Assembly: GCA_947493745.1 (NCBI GenBank)
Contig: CANLSM010000001.1
Span: forward strand, 153,913-217,912
Reading direction: 5' to 3'
Length of the DNA stretch: 64,000 bases
Source of the DNA: an uncultured Paracoccaceae bacterium
Lineage (GTDB): Bacteria > Pseudomonadota > Alphaproteobacteria > Rhodobacterales > Rhodobacteraceae
Shown: positions 1-9,551 of the stretch, piece after piece
How the letters are laid out: every line of letters starts with the position of its first letter
Numbering within the stretch: position 1 is the first letter of the stretch
The notes under the pieces: generated by a model
What the model was told of the DNA's origin: nothing
Database searches by the model: none
Seen by the model: the letters and a program-made list of their open reading frames with translations, nothing else
Translations under genes and position numbers: made by a program

Positions 1-1
1 G

Positions 2-913
2 GACCTGTCGCAGGCCCAGCTCAATTGCCTTGCCCTGCGGACGGCTGCGATGCGGGCGCTCGATTATGGGGAGTTTCTGGAACTGATGGGTGCCAGACCA
101 AGCACCCGGCGCGGATACCTGCTGGAACGGGCCCTGAGGGGCTCAGATGCCGATCTGACCGCATTCTGGCAGGCACTGAAACCGGGTGTGATCGCTCATG
201 GTGCGGGCGGGGTCGGGAAGTTCGAGCGCTATTTCCGTATCTTCCGCAAGGTCTTGCTGCCACTGGCCCATTCCCGCCGGACAATCGACGACATCTTTGT
301 CTCAAGGCCGGTCGAGGCCCGCAGGTCCTTTCTGACCAACCGCTTCGAGACATGGCGCTGGAATCTGCTGCTCAATGTCTTCTTCTCGCGCTTCACGATG
401 GGCCGGATGGGGCGCGACAAGGCGTTCTTCGACCATGTCGAGGGCAGCGTTGCCGAGCATGTGAGCCGAAGGATCCGCCATGCGGCGATTGATCTCGACC
501 CTTCCGACAACCCCTATCTGCACTGGATCATGAAAGGAACCCACGGTCCAAGCCTGCCGATGACCTGGCGGGCGGAGCACTACGAGACGATCCGGTCCCG
601 GCTCGACCGGCTGGAGTTGCGGCACGGCGCGCTCGAAGCATTCTGCGCCACCGGCGAGCGTGCGGACGGCTTCAACCTGTCAGATATTTTCGAATACATG
701 TCGCCCGGGATCGCGGCAGAGGTCTATGAGACCCTGCTTGATGCCGCCAATCCCGGGGCACGGCTGGTCTACTGGAACATGATGGCTCCGCGCCGCGTGC
801 CCGATGCGCTGTCGGGTCGCGTCAGAACCCTCACGAGCCTCGAAGATCGGCTCAAGGCGCGGGACAAGGCCTTCTTCTACTCCGATTTCGTGATCGAGGA
901 GGTGCTTGGGTGA
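2..913 (+). CDS. DUF3419 family protein (BtaA-like), 5' end outside window
   Basis: The frame is open to the left edge of the window, so the N-terminus is missing; an internal ATG at 50 is not the likely start, because the residues before it (DLSQAQLNCLALR) read like family sequence. The remaining 300-odd residues resemble DUF3419, which includes BtaA, the enzyme that moves the 3-amino-3-carboxypropyl group of S-adenosylmethionine to diacylglycerol. The C-terminal part carries a Rossmann-like stretch (FNLSDIFEYMSPGIAAEVYE) typical of that family. It overlaps the next gene by 4 nt and opens a coupled operon that runs to 5198. A lipid-modifying role is inferred from family and context; the substrate cannot be read from the sequence. 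Confidence 0.75.
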   Translation, partial: DLSQAQLNCLALRTAAMRALDYGEFLELMGARPSTRRGYLLERALRGSDADLTAFWQALKPGVIAHGAGGVGKFERYFRIFRKVLLPLAHSRRTIDDIFVSRPVEARRSFLTNRFETWRWNLLLNVFFSRFTMGRMGRDKAFFDHVEGSVAEHVSRRIRHAAIDLDPSDNPYLHWIMKGTHGPSLPMTWRAEHYETIRSRLDRLELRHGALEAFCATGERADGFNLSDIFEYMSPGIAAEVYETLLDAANPGARLVYWNMMAPRRVPDALSGRVRTLTSLEDRLKARDKAFFYSDFVIEEVLG

Positions 914-2235
914 GCCCGATTGTGCAGATCGGGATTGCGCTTGGTTCGGTCATCGTTCTGCTGGGGCTGATGGCACTTGTGCGGGCGCGCGGCAAGGCCG
1001 CGGGCTGGTCGGCGGAGGTGCAACGCAAGCTGGTGCATATCGGAACCGGGCTCTATGCGCTAACCCTGCCCTGGCTGTTCACCGATGACTGGCCGGTCTA
1101 TCTGCTGATCGCGGTTACACTGGTGGTGATGGCGGTCATCCGGCTGCCGATTTTCTCGAAATCCGGGATCGGAGCCGCGCTGCACGGGGTCGAGCGCAAA
1201 TCGCACGGGGACTTCCTGCTCGCCATCGCCGTTGGCATGGTGTTCTTCTATGCCGGTGGTGACCCGCTGCTCTACGTGCTCCCGATCGCGGTTCTCACAC
1301 TCAGCGATGCGGCAGCCGCCCTTGCCGGGTCGTCGTATGGCAGGCGGTTCTTTCCGATCGAGGATGGCCAGAAGAGCGTTGAGGGCAGCGCGATCTTCTT
1401 CCTTGTGACCCTTCTGATCTCGATGATCTGCCTTCTGCTTCTGTCCGATGTGGCCCGCGCCAATGTGGTTTTCATCTCCTTTGTCGTCGCTGCCTTTGCC
1501 ACTTTGGTGGAGGCCGACAGCTGGCGCGGTTATGACAATCTGTTCCTGCCGCTCGGGCTGGTCATCTTCCTCGCTGCCAACCTAGCGCGCCCGCCGATAG
1601 AAGTCGGATTTCTGGTCGCAGCCTTTGCAATCGGGTTTCTCTTCTTCCGGGCACTTGCACGGCTCTTCGGCCTGACTGCCCATGAAGCGCGGGTCTATCT
1701 GATGGCGGTCTTCCTGCTTTTGTCAGTCACCGCGATCCAGAACACGATCCTGCCGATCATCGCCATTGCGGTTCAGATATGGACCCAGAAGAGACATCCC
1801 AGCCAGGACGCCTATCCCTATCTGGACAGTATCGCGGCCATCGCGCTTGTCAGTTTCGGTTGGCTGATCCTGGGCGAGGCGACCGGGTTCAATGCGCTCA
1901 GCTTCTATGGCCTCAGCGCCATCGGGCTGATCCTGAGCCTCGTGATCCTGGGCAGCTCGTCCTCGGCGGTCGCACTGAGATTTGCCCTGCCCGCCATGGC
2001 CATTGTCGGGCTGCTTTGGCTCTGGGTTCAGTTGACCGCACTCAACCCCGAAACAACGCGGTGGCACGATCAGCCCTGGCTCATGGTCGCGGGCAGTCTT
2101 GCGCTGCCGCTGTTGATCCCGTTTCTTGGGCCGCAGGTCTTTGCGCGAACCCGCATGATCCGGCTGGCGATGCTGGCCAGCGTGGGGCCGCTCGTTGGCT
2201 ATGTCGCACTCTGCCTGATGCAAAGGGGAGCCTGA
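910..2235 (+). CDS. Polyprenol/phytol/diacylglycerol kinase-like integral membrane protein
   Basis: A roughly 441-residue, highly hydrophobic protein with about a dozen predicted membrane segments. Near the N-terminus it has RKLVHIGTGLYAL and near residue 135 SDAAAALAGSSYGRRF followed by KSVEGS, the pattern of the CTP-dependent dolichol/phytol/diacylglycerol kinase family (SEC59, DGK1, VTE5). Such enzymes phosphorylate a lipid alcohol in the membrane. The family core is about 200 residues, so the second half is an additional membrane domain that I do not recognise. The start is GTG inside the stop of the upstream gene, which implies translational coupling. Confidence 0.65.
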   Translation: MSPIVQIGIALGSVIVLLGLMALVRARGKAAGWSAEVQRKLVHIGTGLYALTLPWLFTDDWPVYLLIAVTLVVMAVIRLPIFSKSGIGAALHGVERKSHGDFLLAIAVGMVFFYAGGDPLLYVLPIAVLTLSDAAAALAGSSYGRRFFPIEDGQKSVEGSAIFFLVTLLISMICLLLLSDVARANVVFISFVVAAFATLVEADSWRGYDNLFLPLGLVIFLAANLARPPIEVGFLVAAFAIGFLFFRALARLFGLTAHEARVYLMAVFLLLSVTAIQNTILPIIAIAVQIWTQKRHPSQDAYPYLDSIAAIALVSFGWLILGEATGFNALSFYGLSAIGLILSLVILGSSSSAVALRFALPAMAIVGLLWLWVQLTALNPETTRWHDQPWLMVAGSLALPLLIPFLGPQVFARTRMIRLAMLASVGPLVGYVALCLMQRGA

Positions 2236-3074
2236 TGGAAAGTGAGCTTTGCAAGATCGAAGGTGCGGCCTTGCGGATCTACCGCAATGCACCGAGCTGG
2301 GACGGCCTGAAAACTGCAGCGGTCGGCGCCATCAAGTTCACCGACAGGGCATCCGGTCAAACGCTGCTTGCAGATGTCTGCAAACGACTTTTGGACGAGG
2401 GTTTCGAGGCCGTGATCGGACCCCTTGATGGGGCCACATGGCACAGTTATCGCGTGGTCACGGACAGTGACGGATCGGCTCCGTTTCTGCTGGAACCCAA
2501 GAGCGGCGAACACGATCTCGACATTCTTGAAGCAGTAGGGTTTCAGACCATCTCCCGATACTTTTCGGCCCGCGTCGACTTCGCGACCATGTCACCATCG
2601 CCGGCCGCAGAGGGGATCACTCTGGAGACATGGGATGGTACGGATCCGGAGATGCATTTCGGACAGGTCTATGATCTGTCCTGCGAAGCTTTCCGGAACA
2701 ACGCGTTCTATACGCCCATCAGCCGCAAGGCGTTTCTGGCGATGTACATGCCGCTCGTGCCGATGTTGCGCCGGGAACTTGTCCTGTTTGCCCGTGACGA
2801 CAGCGGGCGGCTTTCAGGGTTCCTTTTCGGGGTTCCGAATTATGCTGAAGGACGCGAGCCGCAGTCGGTTATCCTGAAGACCTATGCCAGCCTCAAGAAG
2901 GGTGCGGGAAGCACACTGAGCGCGGGCTTTCATCGGGCGAGCATCGATCTCGGCTTCCAGACGGCAATCCATGCGCTGATCCATGACGACAATCTATCAG
3001 CGCAACGGTCCGCGCAGCATGGCGCCGAGATTTTTCGCCGCTATGCTCTGATGGGACGCAGGCTGAATGGCTAG
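2235..3074 (+). CDS. GNAT-like acyltransferase superfamily protein
   Basis: A 279-residue soluble protein. I chose the ATG overlapping the preceding TGA (TGATG); the reading frame stays open much further upstream, but that stretch is antiparallel to nothing useful and lies inside the previous gene. The C-terminal half has the shape of an acetyl/acyl-transferase fold (a hydrophobic strand with SGFLFGVPNYA, then a helix KGAGSTLSAGFHRASIDLG, then ALIHDDNLSAQRSAQHGAEIFRRYALMG). This resembles the FemAB/GNAT pattern in which a final 'N..S..S...GA...R.Y.LM' helix lies next to the cofactor. No specific substrate can be assigned. Its place between a lipid-kinase-like gene and an acyl-activating enzyme suggests a shared pathway. 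Confidence 0.5.
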   Translation: MESELCKIEGAALRIYRNAPSWDGLKTAAVGAIKFTDRASGQTLLADVCKRLLDEGFEAVIGPLDGATWHSYRVVTDSDGSAPFLLEPKSGEHDLDILEAVGFQTISRYFSARVDFATMSPSPAAEGITLETWDGTDPEMHFGQVYDLSCEAFRNNAFYTPISRKAFLAMYMPLVPMLRRELVLFARDDSGRLSGFLFGVPNYAEGREPQSVILKTYASLKKGAGSTLSAGFHRASIDLGFQTAIHALIHDDNLSAQRSAQHGAEIFRRYALMGRRLNG

Positions 3075-4482
3075 CCTGGCTCAGGCGTTCAGGGCTGCCG
3101 CCGCCGCGCGACGTCATGAGATAGCGCTGATCGACGGGTCAGGACAGCGGATCACCTTCGATGCCCTGGCCGAACGGGCGGCGATTTTTGCCGGGGTGTT
3201 GAGATCAAGGGCCATCGGCAAGGGCGACCGGGTGCTTGTTGCAATGCCCGTGGGGATCGACCTCTATGTCACGCTGGCCGGTCTGTGGAAGGTTGGTGCT
3301 GTCGCGATCTTTCCGGAGCCCGCGCTTGGTCTTTTCGGACTGCGTCACGCCCTGAAAGTCACCCGCCCCAAGGGCTTTGTCAGAACCGGGCTCTACCGGT
3401 TTCTGCCCCTTCTGGTTCCGGGGCTTGTGCGTTGCAAATGGCTTTCACCTGACGGTCGTGGCGATGCTCTGGACGATAGCGAGAGCACTGAAGCCACCGA
3501 CCCGGCTATGATTTCCTTCACCTCGGGAACATCCGGTGCCCCGAAAGCAATTGAGCGCAGCCACGGGTTTCTGATGGCACAGTACGATGCGGTTGCGCCC
3601 TTGCTGACCAGCGAGCGGGCCGAGCGCGATCTGGTCGCTTTCCCGGTCTTCGTGCTGGTCAATCTGGCCGCCGGCCGCACCTCCGTTCTGCCCGACTGGA
3701 AACTGAGCCGCCAGGGCGACGTGACCGGTGCGGCGCTGGCAGGCTGGATGGAGCGGAACGAGGTCACGCGCGCGCTGCTGCCGCCAGCGCTCTGTGCCGC
3801 GTTGGGTGATGCGGAAATGCCGCCGATGCTGAATGCGATCTTCACCGGTGGCGGCCCGGTCTTTCCCGATGTGATGCAGCGCCTGATGTCTCTCCGACCA
3901 GACCTCAACCTCGTTGCGGTCTACGGCTCGACCGAAGCCGAGCCGATTGCCGAGATTGCGTTCTCTGACATCCACGCGGAGGACTGGACCCGCATGGCCG
4001 ACGGCGGGGGGCTGCTGGCAGGCAGGCCGCTTCTGGATCTGCGCATTCTCGACGACGAAATTCAGGTCGCCGGACCCCATGTGAATGACGGATATCTCGA
4101 TCCCGCACAGAACCGTGACACCAAGATCGTGGATGCGGGCATGACATGGCATCGGACGGGTGACGCGGGCTATCTCGACGATCAGGGACGGGTCTGGCTG
4201 CTTGGCCGCCTGGCAGGCCGGGTCGAGGGTCATTACCCGTTCGCTGTGGAAACGGGCGCGCGTATCTGGCCGGGCGTCAGTGATGCCGCCCTTGTTGATC
4301 TGAAAGGCCGTGCGGTGCTCGCCCTCGCCGGGGATGCCGGGCAGCTTGAGGCATGGCAAAAGCGGGCGGAAAGTCTCGGAATGTCGGACGTGCGGCATGT
4401 CCGCGGCATCCCGAAAGACCGACGTCATCGCTCCAAGACCGATCTGGTGGCCCTGCGCGATCTGCTGGAGCGCGCAGGATGA
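3067..4482 (+). CDS. AMP-dependent acyl-CoA synthetase/ligase family protein
   Basis: A 471-residue adenylate-forming enzyme. The P-loop-like motif is ISFTSGTSGAPKAIERSH at about residue 150. The A5-like YGSTEAEPI, the A7-like HRTGDAGYLDDQGRVWLLGR and the C-terminal lysine motif IPKDRRHRSKTD are all present, so it should be catalytically competent. Such enzymes activate a carboxylic acid as an acyl-AMP and pass it to CoA or a carrier protein. The IPxDRRHxSK end is also found in OleC-type and biosynthetic ligases rather than degradative ones. It overlaps the genes on both sides by a few nucleotides. With a phosphopantetheinyl transferase next door, loading of an acyl carrier protein is a reasonable inference. 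Confidence 0.8.
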   Translation: MASLAQAFRAAAAARRHEIALIDGSGQRITFDALAERAAIFAGVLRSRAIGKGDRVLVAMPVGIDLYVTLAGLWKVGAVAIFPEPALGLFGLRHALKVTRPKGFVRTGLYRFLPLLVPGLVRCKWLSPDGRGDALDDSESTEATDPAMISFTSGTSGAPKAIERSHGFLMAQYDAVAPLLTSERAERDLVAFPVFVLVNLAAGRTSVLPDWKLSRQGDVTGAALAGWMERNEVTRALLPPALCAALGDAEMPPMLNAIFTGGGPVFPDVMQRLMSLRPDLNLVAVYGSTEAEPIAEIAFSDIHAEDWTRMADGGGLLAGRPLLDLRILDDEIQVAGPHVNDGYLDPAQNRDTKIVDAGMTWHRTGDAGYLDDQGRVWLLGRLAGRVEGHYPFAVETGARIWPGVSDAALVDLKGRAVLALAGDAGQLEAWQKRAESLGMSDVRHVRGIPKDRRHRSKTDLVALRDLLERAG

Positions 4483-5198
4483 TGGGCCCGCAACAGATTG
4501 ATGTCTGGACGCTCAAATGGCGGCATCTGTCAGGTAGAGCGGCAACTGAGCTGGAGGATCTTCTCACACCAGAGGAGAAGACCCGCATGAACCGCTTTCA
4601 CAAGCCAGATGATCGTCAGCGGTTCGGACTGGCCAGAGGAGCGCTTCGCAGTCTCTCCGCCCGGTATCTCGATGCTGATCCACATGCCCTGATCCTCGAA
4701 CGCGGCCCCCATGACAAACCCTTCTGGAGCAATGGCGAGCCACTGAGGTTCAACCTTTCCCATTCAGGCGAATGGGTGCTGCTGGCGTTCTCAAACGGGC
4801 TCGAACTTGGCATCGACATTCAGGAAACGTCGAGTGGAAAGGACATCCTCGGGATCGCCGAGACAGCGCTCCATCCCGACGAAAAGACCCATCTGGCGCA
4901 GATATCGGATCCCGCGCAACAAAAGCGCGTATTCTACGATCTTTGGGCTCTTCGTGAGGCGGCATTGAAGGCGTCCGGTGACGGCCTTTCGGGAAATCGG
5001 CGGAATTTCAGCGCCCTGCCATTGCCCCATCCACGCGGCTGGACCAGACGGAACTACCTTCGGGACGGTGTTCAGATACCCCTGCAGTTCCACGACTGCG
5101 GGCGGTTTGAAGGTCACGCAAGCGCGCTGGCGGTCGTGACCGAAAACCCGCGCGACCTGCGGGTCAGCATCCGGGATGTGGCAGACGCGCCGGCCTAG
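4479..5198 (+). CDS. 4'-phosphopantetheinyl transferase (Sfp type)
   Basis: A 239-residue protein that transfers phosphopantetheine from CoA to a carrier-protein serine. It shows FNLSHSGEWVLLAF, then GIDIQ (the Mg2+-binding aspartate of the GVDIE motif; Gln replaces Glu), then LWALREAALKASGDGLS, which corresponds to the WxxKEAxxK helix with Arg in the first lysine position. Two in-frame ATGs (4479 and 4482) overlap the end of the ligase gene; I used the first. A longer frame runs upstream but lies inside the ligase. Its presence points to a carrier protein, polyketide synthase or NRPS that is likely encoded left of the window. Its 3' end overlaps the convergent barrel gene by 4 nt. Confidence 0.85.
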   Translation: MMGPQQIDVWTLKWRHLSGRAATELEDLLTPEEKTRMNRFHKPDDRQRFGLARGALRSLSARYLDADPHALILERGPHDKPFWSNGEPLRFNLSHSGEWVLLAFSNGLELGIDIQETSSGKDILGIAETALHPDEKTHLAQISDPAQQKRVFYDLWALREAALKASGDGLSGNRRNFSALPLPHPRGWTRRNYLRDGVQIPLQFHDCGRFEGHASALAVVTENPRDLRVSIRDVADAPA

Positions 5199-6331
5199 GG
5201 CCGAACCTGGAAACTGCGGGAGATTTCCAGACGGAGTTCCTGTGCGTATTCTCCGTCATCGTTCCGCTCCACCCGGGCGCCGATGAGGCCGCTGAGGTTC
5301 TCCGTCAGATCGCGGGAATAGGTCGCGCCAACGGACAGGAACTCTTCCTCCTCCCCGCCGTCAAGGTCTTCGGAGTAGCTCAGAGAGGCCTCAAGACCGA
5401 GCGTGGAGATGTCACTGAGCTCCGTGTCCAGATTGCCCGCAAGAATGGTCGTGCGCGAGAGTTCGCCGTCCGAGGATGGCACGAGCGACTGATCGAGGCT
5501 GAGCCGCGCTTCCCCCCGTGCCAGCGCATATGTCAGCGACGCACCGTAAAGGACGGATGTGTTGTCTTCGGTGGTGACGACACCGGCTGTCGTTTCCTCC
5601 ACCTCCGAGACCGACGTGCCGGCATTCGCGGCCAGCGTCAGACGTGGCGTCGCCTCGTAGGACAACCGGCCATTCAGCGAATGGGTCCTGGTTTCTGTCA
5701 TGGTGGCGTTGTCGGCCTTCAGCAGATCGAAGCCCAGATCAATCGTACCGGTTGTCCGCTCGGTCAACTCACGGCTCAGCGAAAAATCCAGCTCATAGTT
5801 TCGCGTCGGAACCAGGTCGGGATCGTCGTCATCATAGCTGATATCGGTCGCGGCGAAGGCAACACCAAAGGTCGTGCGCTCGGTGAGCGAAAAGCTCGCT
5901 GACAGATCACCCGTGATCCGCTGCCGGTCCGTGTCGCGGCCGACCGTGGACAGATCTGGCAAGGTCGCATCGAACTCGGTCGGAACATCCTCGTAGAACA
6001 GCCCGAACCCGTAGGTCGATCGCTTGAGATCCTGATCATAGTCAATCATCAGGAATGGGCGGGACAGCGTGAAATCCTCGGTCTCGCTGTCATATTCCAG
6101 ACCGATGCTTGTTTCCGCCGAAAGCCGCTGGGTCCGGGTCTCGGAACTCAAGCCGAAACCAAGCGTGGTCAGGGCGATAACCTCATCGCCGGACTCCATG
6201 AAGTCTTCGTTGTGATCGAGGATGAAGCTCTGGCTGAGCGCACCCGTCAGTTCAAGCCCTTGCGCAAAGACCGGCTGCCACAAACCTGTGGCCGCGAGCG
6301 ATACCGCGGCACTGTATAAGACCCCACGCAT
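5195..6331 (-). CDS. Outer-membrane beta-barrel protein of the exosortase/EPS region
   Basis: A 378-residue protein with a signal peptide (MRGVLYSAAVSLAATGLWQP then VFA-QG). The body is a regular alternation of short polar/hydrophobic strands with acidic turns, for example LSASFSLTERTTFGVAFAAT and LTYALARGEARLSLDQ. It ends in an aromatic C-terminal strand (EISRSFQVRP), typical of a barrel. Outer-membrane barrels of this kind accompany exosortase/PEP-CTERM loci. The start is MRGVLY, because the longer upstream frame overlaps the export protein and has no signal peptide. It lies 7 nt after the Wza-like gene, so the two are probably co-transcribed and may act together in surface export. Confidence 0.7.
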   Translation of the reverse strand: MRGVLYSAAVSLAATGLWQPVFAQGLELTGALSQSFILDHNEDFMESGDEVIALTTLGFGLSSETRTQRLSAETSIGLEYDSETEDFTLSRPFLMIDYDQDLKRSTYGFGLFYEDVPTEFDATLPDLSTVGRDTDRQRITGDLSASFSLTERTTFGVAFAATDISYDDDDPDLVPTRNYELDFSLSRELTERTTGTIDLGFDLLKADNATMTETRTHSLNGRLSYEATPRLTLAANAGTSVSEVEETTAGVVTTEDNTSVLYGASLTYALARGEARLSLDQSLVPSSDGELSRTTILAGNLDTELSDISTLGLEASLSYSEDLDGGEEEEFLSVGATYSRDLTENLSGLIGARVERNDDGEYAQELRLEISRSFQVRP

Positions 6332-6338
6332 GTCGATC

Positions 6339-6929
6339 TCACTCAAACAGCCGGCGTTCCGGCACCAGGATAACGTCACCGTCCCGCAGGATGATGTTGC
6401 GCGTTCCTGCCCCGCGCTGGACCGCGTCGTAGTTCAGGATGCTCATCTGTTCGGTTCCGTCAGGCGCACGACGACGTAGCTGGATTCGTTTATGCGCCGC
6501 AAAGCGGCTGAGCCCGCCCGCTGTCGAAATCGCCTGCAGAAGCGACACACCCGGTTTGAGCTCTTTCAGCCCCGGCGCTTCGACCTCACCAAGGACATAG
6601 ATGTCGATTGTCACCGGATCGCGTGGCTCGGGAGGCGGCGCAAGCGCCAGCAGCGCAACCGAAACGGTCGGCGTGATGGCGAAGTTGCTGGCATACCGCT
6701 GGGTCAGAATTGACCGCAGGCCCGAAACGGTCTGGCCCGCAGCCCGGACATCGCCAGCGATCAGCAGCGAGATACCGCCGTCCGGCCGCACCAGGGCCTC
6801 GCTGTTCAGGCTCGGATCCTCCAGAACGGAAATGCTGAGTGTATCACCCGGCTTGATCCTATAGCCGGACTGTGCAACCGCGATCTGTGCGAACAGAACC
6901 GCAACAATCATTGTGAATAACAGTTTCAT
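6339..6929 (-). CDS. Polysaccharide export protein (Wza/PES family)
   Basis: A 196-residue periplasmic or outer-membrane export protein. After a signal peptide (MKLLFTMIVAVLFAQIAVAQ) comes the polysaccharide-export domain (YRIKPGDTLSISVLEDPSLN ... VRPDGGISLLIAGDVRAAGQ), then an SLBB-like segment (IYVLGEVEAPGLKELKPGVS ... LRDGDVILVPE). There is no cysteine lipobox, unlike E. coli Wza. The start is the ATG preceded by GAGGG nine bases upstream; an upstream ATG adding seven residues (MRRGCVT) is less likely. It should form part of the envelope channel with the GumC-like protein encoded across the divergent promoter region. Confidence 0.85.
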   Translation of the reverse strand: MKLLFTMIVAVLFAQIAVAQSGYRIKPGDTLSISVLEDPSLNSEALVRPDGGISLLIAGDVRAAGQTVSGLRSILTQRYASNFAITPTVSVALLALAPPPEPRDPVTIDIYVLGEVEAPGLKELKPGVSLLQAISTAGGLSRFAAHKRIQLRRRAPDGTEQMSILNYDAVQRGAGTRNIILRDGDVILVPERRLFE

Positions 6930-7045
6930 CGTAACGCACCCTCGCCTCATTTGTTTCTAGAGTAACCGCTGCTTCCAGTTCAGCGTATTCAAAACTTGTG
7001 CCCTTGGCCCGGTTTTTGGCGTCTGTTGCCATGGTGCAAGCCGCC

Positions 7046-9457
7046 TTATTCGGTTTTCAGCCCCATCAGGGCAGCCTCCGCCATCTTCCTTTGCGGCAGA
7101 ATGCTTCCCTCCGAGAGCGCGATGCCCTTCTCAAGGTAGACACGTGCCAAATCTGTCTTGCCGAGCTTCTGATAGGTCAGGCCGAGATGCATCTGGACCA
7201 GCGCATTGTCAGGCAATTGATCGGCAGCGTTCCGCAAGGGCCGCAGTGCACGGTCATATTCGCCGCGCAGATAAAGGATCCATCCCCAGGTGTCCTGAAA
7301 ATGGGGAATGTCTGAGGCGCTGATCCGCTGGGCGATGCGGTAGGCCCGCTCAACGCCGTCCGGCTCGGTCACATGCTCCGAGAGCAGGCTGGCCAGATTG
7401 TTGACCAGAATGTCGGAGGCCTTGTTGGCATCATAGAGCTTCTGGTAGATCGCGATCGCACCAGTGAAGTCCCCGGTTTCCTCCAACCTCTGCGCCCGCG
7501 CCATCAACAGACGCTCCACGTTTTCAGCGTTCTCGATCCCCTCCAGCAGAACGGCGTCGGCCTCGTCTGACCGCCCCTGAGAGGCCAGAAGGGCGGCGAG
7601 GGAGCCATAGCCTGTGGCCTGACCCGGATGGTGCCCCACCACTTCGCGGTAGGTTGCCTCGGCGGCGTCGGCATCTTCCAGAAAGCTGTGAACCGCCGCC
7701 TTCAGGAGGAGCGCGCGCAGGTTTGTGTCGTCTTCGGCCAGAACCGCGTCGAGGAATTCCATGGCGGCCTCGGGCTGTTTCTCTTCGACATACCGCGAGA
7801 CGAGCGCTTCCATCGCGCCCGAAGTCTCTCCGGTCTTGTCCCAGATCTCTCTCAAGGTCCCGATCGCCAGATCGAATTGCTCCACACCGGAAAGAGACTG
7901 CACCCGCACCCGATCCAGCAGCGCCTGCGCATCGGCATTTTCAGGGTCGCGCGACAGCAACCTCCGGGCCAGGCCCTCCGCTGTGCGCCAGTCGTTCATG
8001 ATGGCATGCGAGCGGATGAGCGCCTCTAGAAGAACCGGGTCCTCGCCTTTGCGCTTCACGGCATCCTCTAGCGTCTGGCGAGCCGCTCCCGGACGACCGT
8101 CGCGGATCAGAAATTCGGCATGCCTGATGACCTCATCGGGGCGGTAGCCGGATGCAATTACAGCCTGTCCCAGACGATCTCGCGCTAGATCACGCGACCC
8201 GCTGCGCTCATGTGCCTGGGCCAGAAGCGTCAGAAGCACCGGGTCACCTGGCTGCAACTCCAGCGCAGTTCGCAGATCGGTAATCGCGGCCTGCATGTCG
8301 TCCCCGCGCAATGTGTAGATCGAGCGCAACTTCAGCGCTTCGACATTTCGGGCATCCTCCGACAGGACCTCGCTGATCAGCGCCTCTGCATCCCGGTCCT
8401 GACCGCTCAGACGATAGGCATTGGCCAGCTGTGTTCTGACCTTCAGAAGGTCGCCCTTTGGCAGATCCGCAGTCAGCAAACCCTGCAAACGCTCGATCGC
8501 CACGTCGAAATTGTCCCCCATCAGATCGAAGAGGGAGACGGCAAGCGCGTATTCCGTCTGGTGCTGCCCGGTGGCTATCAGCGTCTCAAGCTCCGCTCTT
8601 GCGGCAGCCTCCCCGCGCGTGTTGCCAATGAACTCGACCACGTTGAGCGCATGCGATGGATCATCGGGAAACCGTGCGGCGATATCCCGGAGGGTTTTCT
8701 CGGCGCCGTCAAGATCGCCGGTGGCCTGCTGCCAGCGTGCAACGCCGAGCGCCAGATCAAGGTTGTCGGGGAACGTCCGGGCCGTAACCTTGAGATGCGC
8801 ACTCAGACCATCGGTATCGTTGAGCGCCTGGAGGGTCTGGATCTTGCTCAGATGCAACCCGAGATCGCGCGGATGGTCCTTCAGCGAGATCTCAAGCAGG
8901 CCAAGTGCATTGGCTGCCGTTTCGTTCCGGATCATCAGCGATGCCATCACGATGGTTGCCGATATATGCCCCGGATTGGTCGAGAGCACATCCTGCGCCA
9001 GACGTTTTGCCGTTTCGGTCCGCCCCTCGCGCAGCCGGAGGCTCGCCACCAATGCCTTGGCATCCGCATCCTCGCCCTTAAGCTCCAGCGATTTCTCCAC
9101 ATGCTCGCGGGCCTGATCGACAGCACCCAGTGCCAGCAGAATGCGCCCGGCAGCGAAATGCGCCTCGAAGTTTTCCGGCTGAAGATCGGCGACAGCCAGA
9201 TAATGACCGGCTGCCTCCTCCAGAGCACCCTGCTCGCTCAGCACATTCGCCAATGCGAGCCTTGGTGCCGGTGCATCGTCATCAAGCCGGATCGCGTTTC
9301 TGAATTCGAGCGCCGCTTTCTCGGGCTCGCCTGCTTCAACAAGCTCTATGCCGCGCTGATGATGAGCCCGCGACCGCTCCTCTGCTGTGTCGCAGGCGGA
9401 AACGGCCAATATGGCGCCCAATAGCGCCGCTCTGATCCAGAATTTTCCGTACATCAT
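7046..9457 (-). CDS. PrsT-like TPR lipoprotein of the exosortase/PEP-CTERM system
   Basis: An 803-residue lipoprotein. The signal peptide ends in a lipobox (LAVSAC, cysteine near residue 22). The rest is more than a dozen TPR-like helix pairs, for example AALEFRNAIRLDDDAPAPRL, TAKRLAQDVLSTNPGHISAT and ALRPLRNAADQLPDNALVQM. Length and build match PrsT, the TPR protein that accompanies exosortase loci (usually around 900 residues). It probably scaffolds export of the polysaccharide or of sorted proteins at the outer membrane. It is followed by the Wza-like and barrel genes on the same strand and preceded by the sugar transferase, giving a likely four-gene transcript from the 10.2-10.7 kb region. 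Confidence 0.8.
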   Translation of the reverse strand: MMYGKFWIRAALLGAILAVSACDTAEERSRAHHQRGIELVEAGEPEKAALEFRNAIRLDDDAPAPRLALANVLSEQGALEEAAGHYLAVADLQPENFEAHFAAGRILLALGAVDQAREHVEKSLELKGEDADAKALVASLRLREGRTETAKRLAQDVLSTNPGHISATIVMASLMIRNETAANALGLLEISLKDHPRDLGLHLSKIQTLQALNDTDGLSAHLKVTARTFPDNLDLALGVARWQQATGDLDGAEKTLRDIAARFPDDPSHALNVVEFIGNTRGEAAARAELETLIATGQHQTEYALAVSLFDLMGDNFDVAIERLQGLLTADLPKGDLLKVRTQLANAYRLSGQDRDAEALISEVLSEDARNVEALKLRSIYTLRGDDMQAAITDLRTALELQPGDPVLLTLLAQAHERSGSRDLARDRLGQAVIASGYRPDEVIRHAEFLIRDGRPGAARQTLEDAVKRKGEDPVLLEALIRSHAIMNDWRTAEGLARRLLSRDPENADAQALLDRVRVQSLSGVEQFDLAIGTLREIWDKTGETSGAMEALVSRYVEEKQPEAAMEFLDAVLAEDDTNLRALLLKAAVHSFLEDADAAEATYREVVGHHPGQATGYGSLAALLASQGRSDEADAVLLEGIENAENVERLLMARAQRLEETGDFTGAIAIYQKLYDANKASDILVNNLASLLSEHVTEPDGVERAYRIAQRISASDIPHFQDTWGWILYLRGEYDRALRPLRNAADQLPDNALVQMHLGLTYQKLGKTDLARVYLEKGIALSEGSILPQRKMAEAALMGLKTE

Positions 9458-9551
9458 TGCTCAAAAAACCAAAGTTCAACCCGAACAAATCCTTGCCGGG
9501 CCGATCAGGCGGAGTTCTTCAGATACTCAGCGCATCAGACCAGACGAAACG

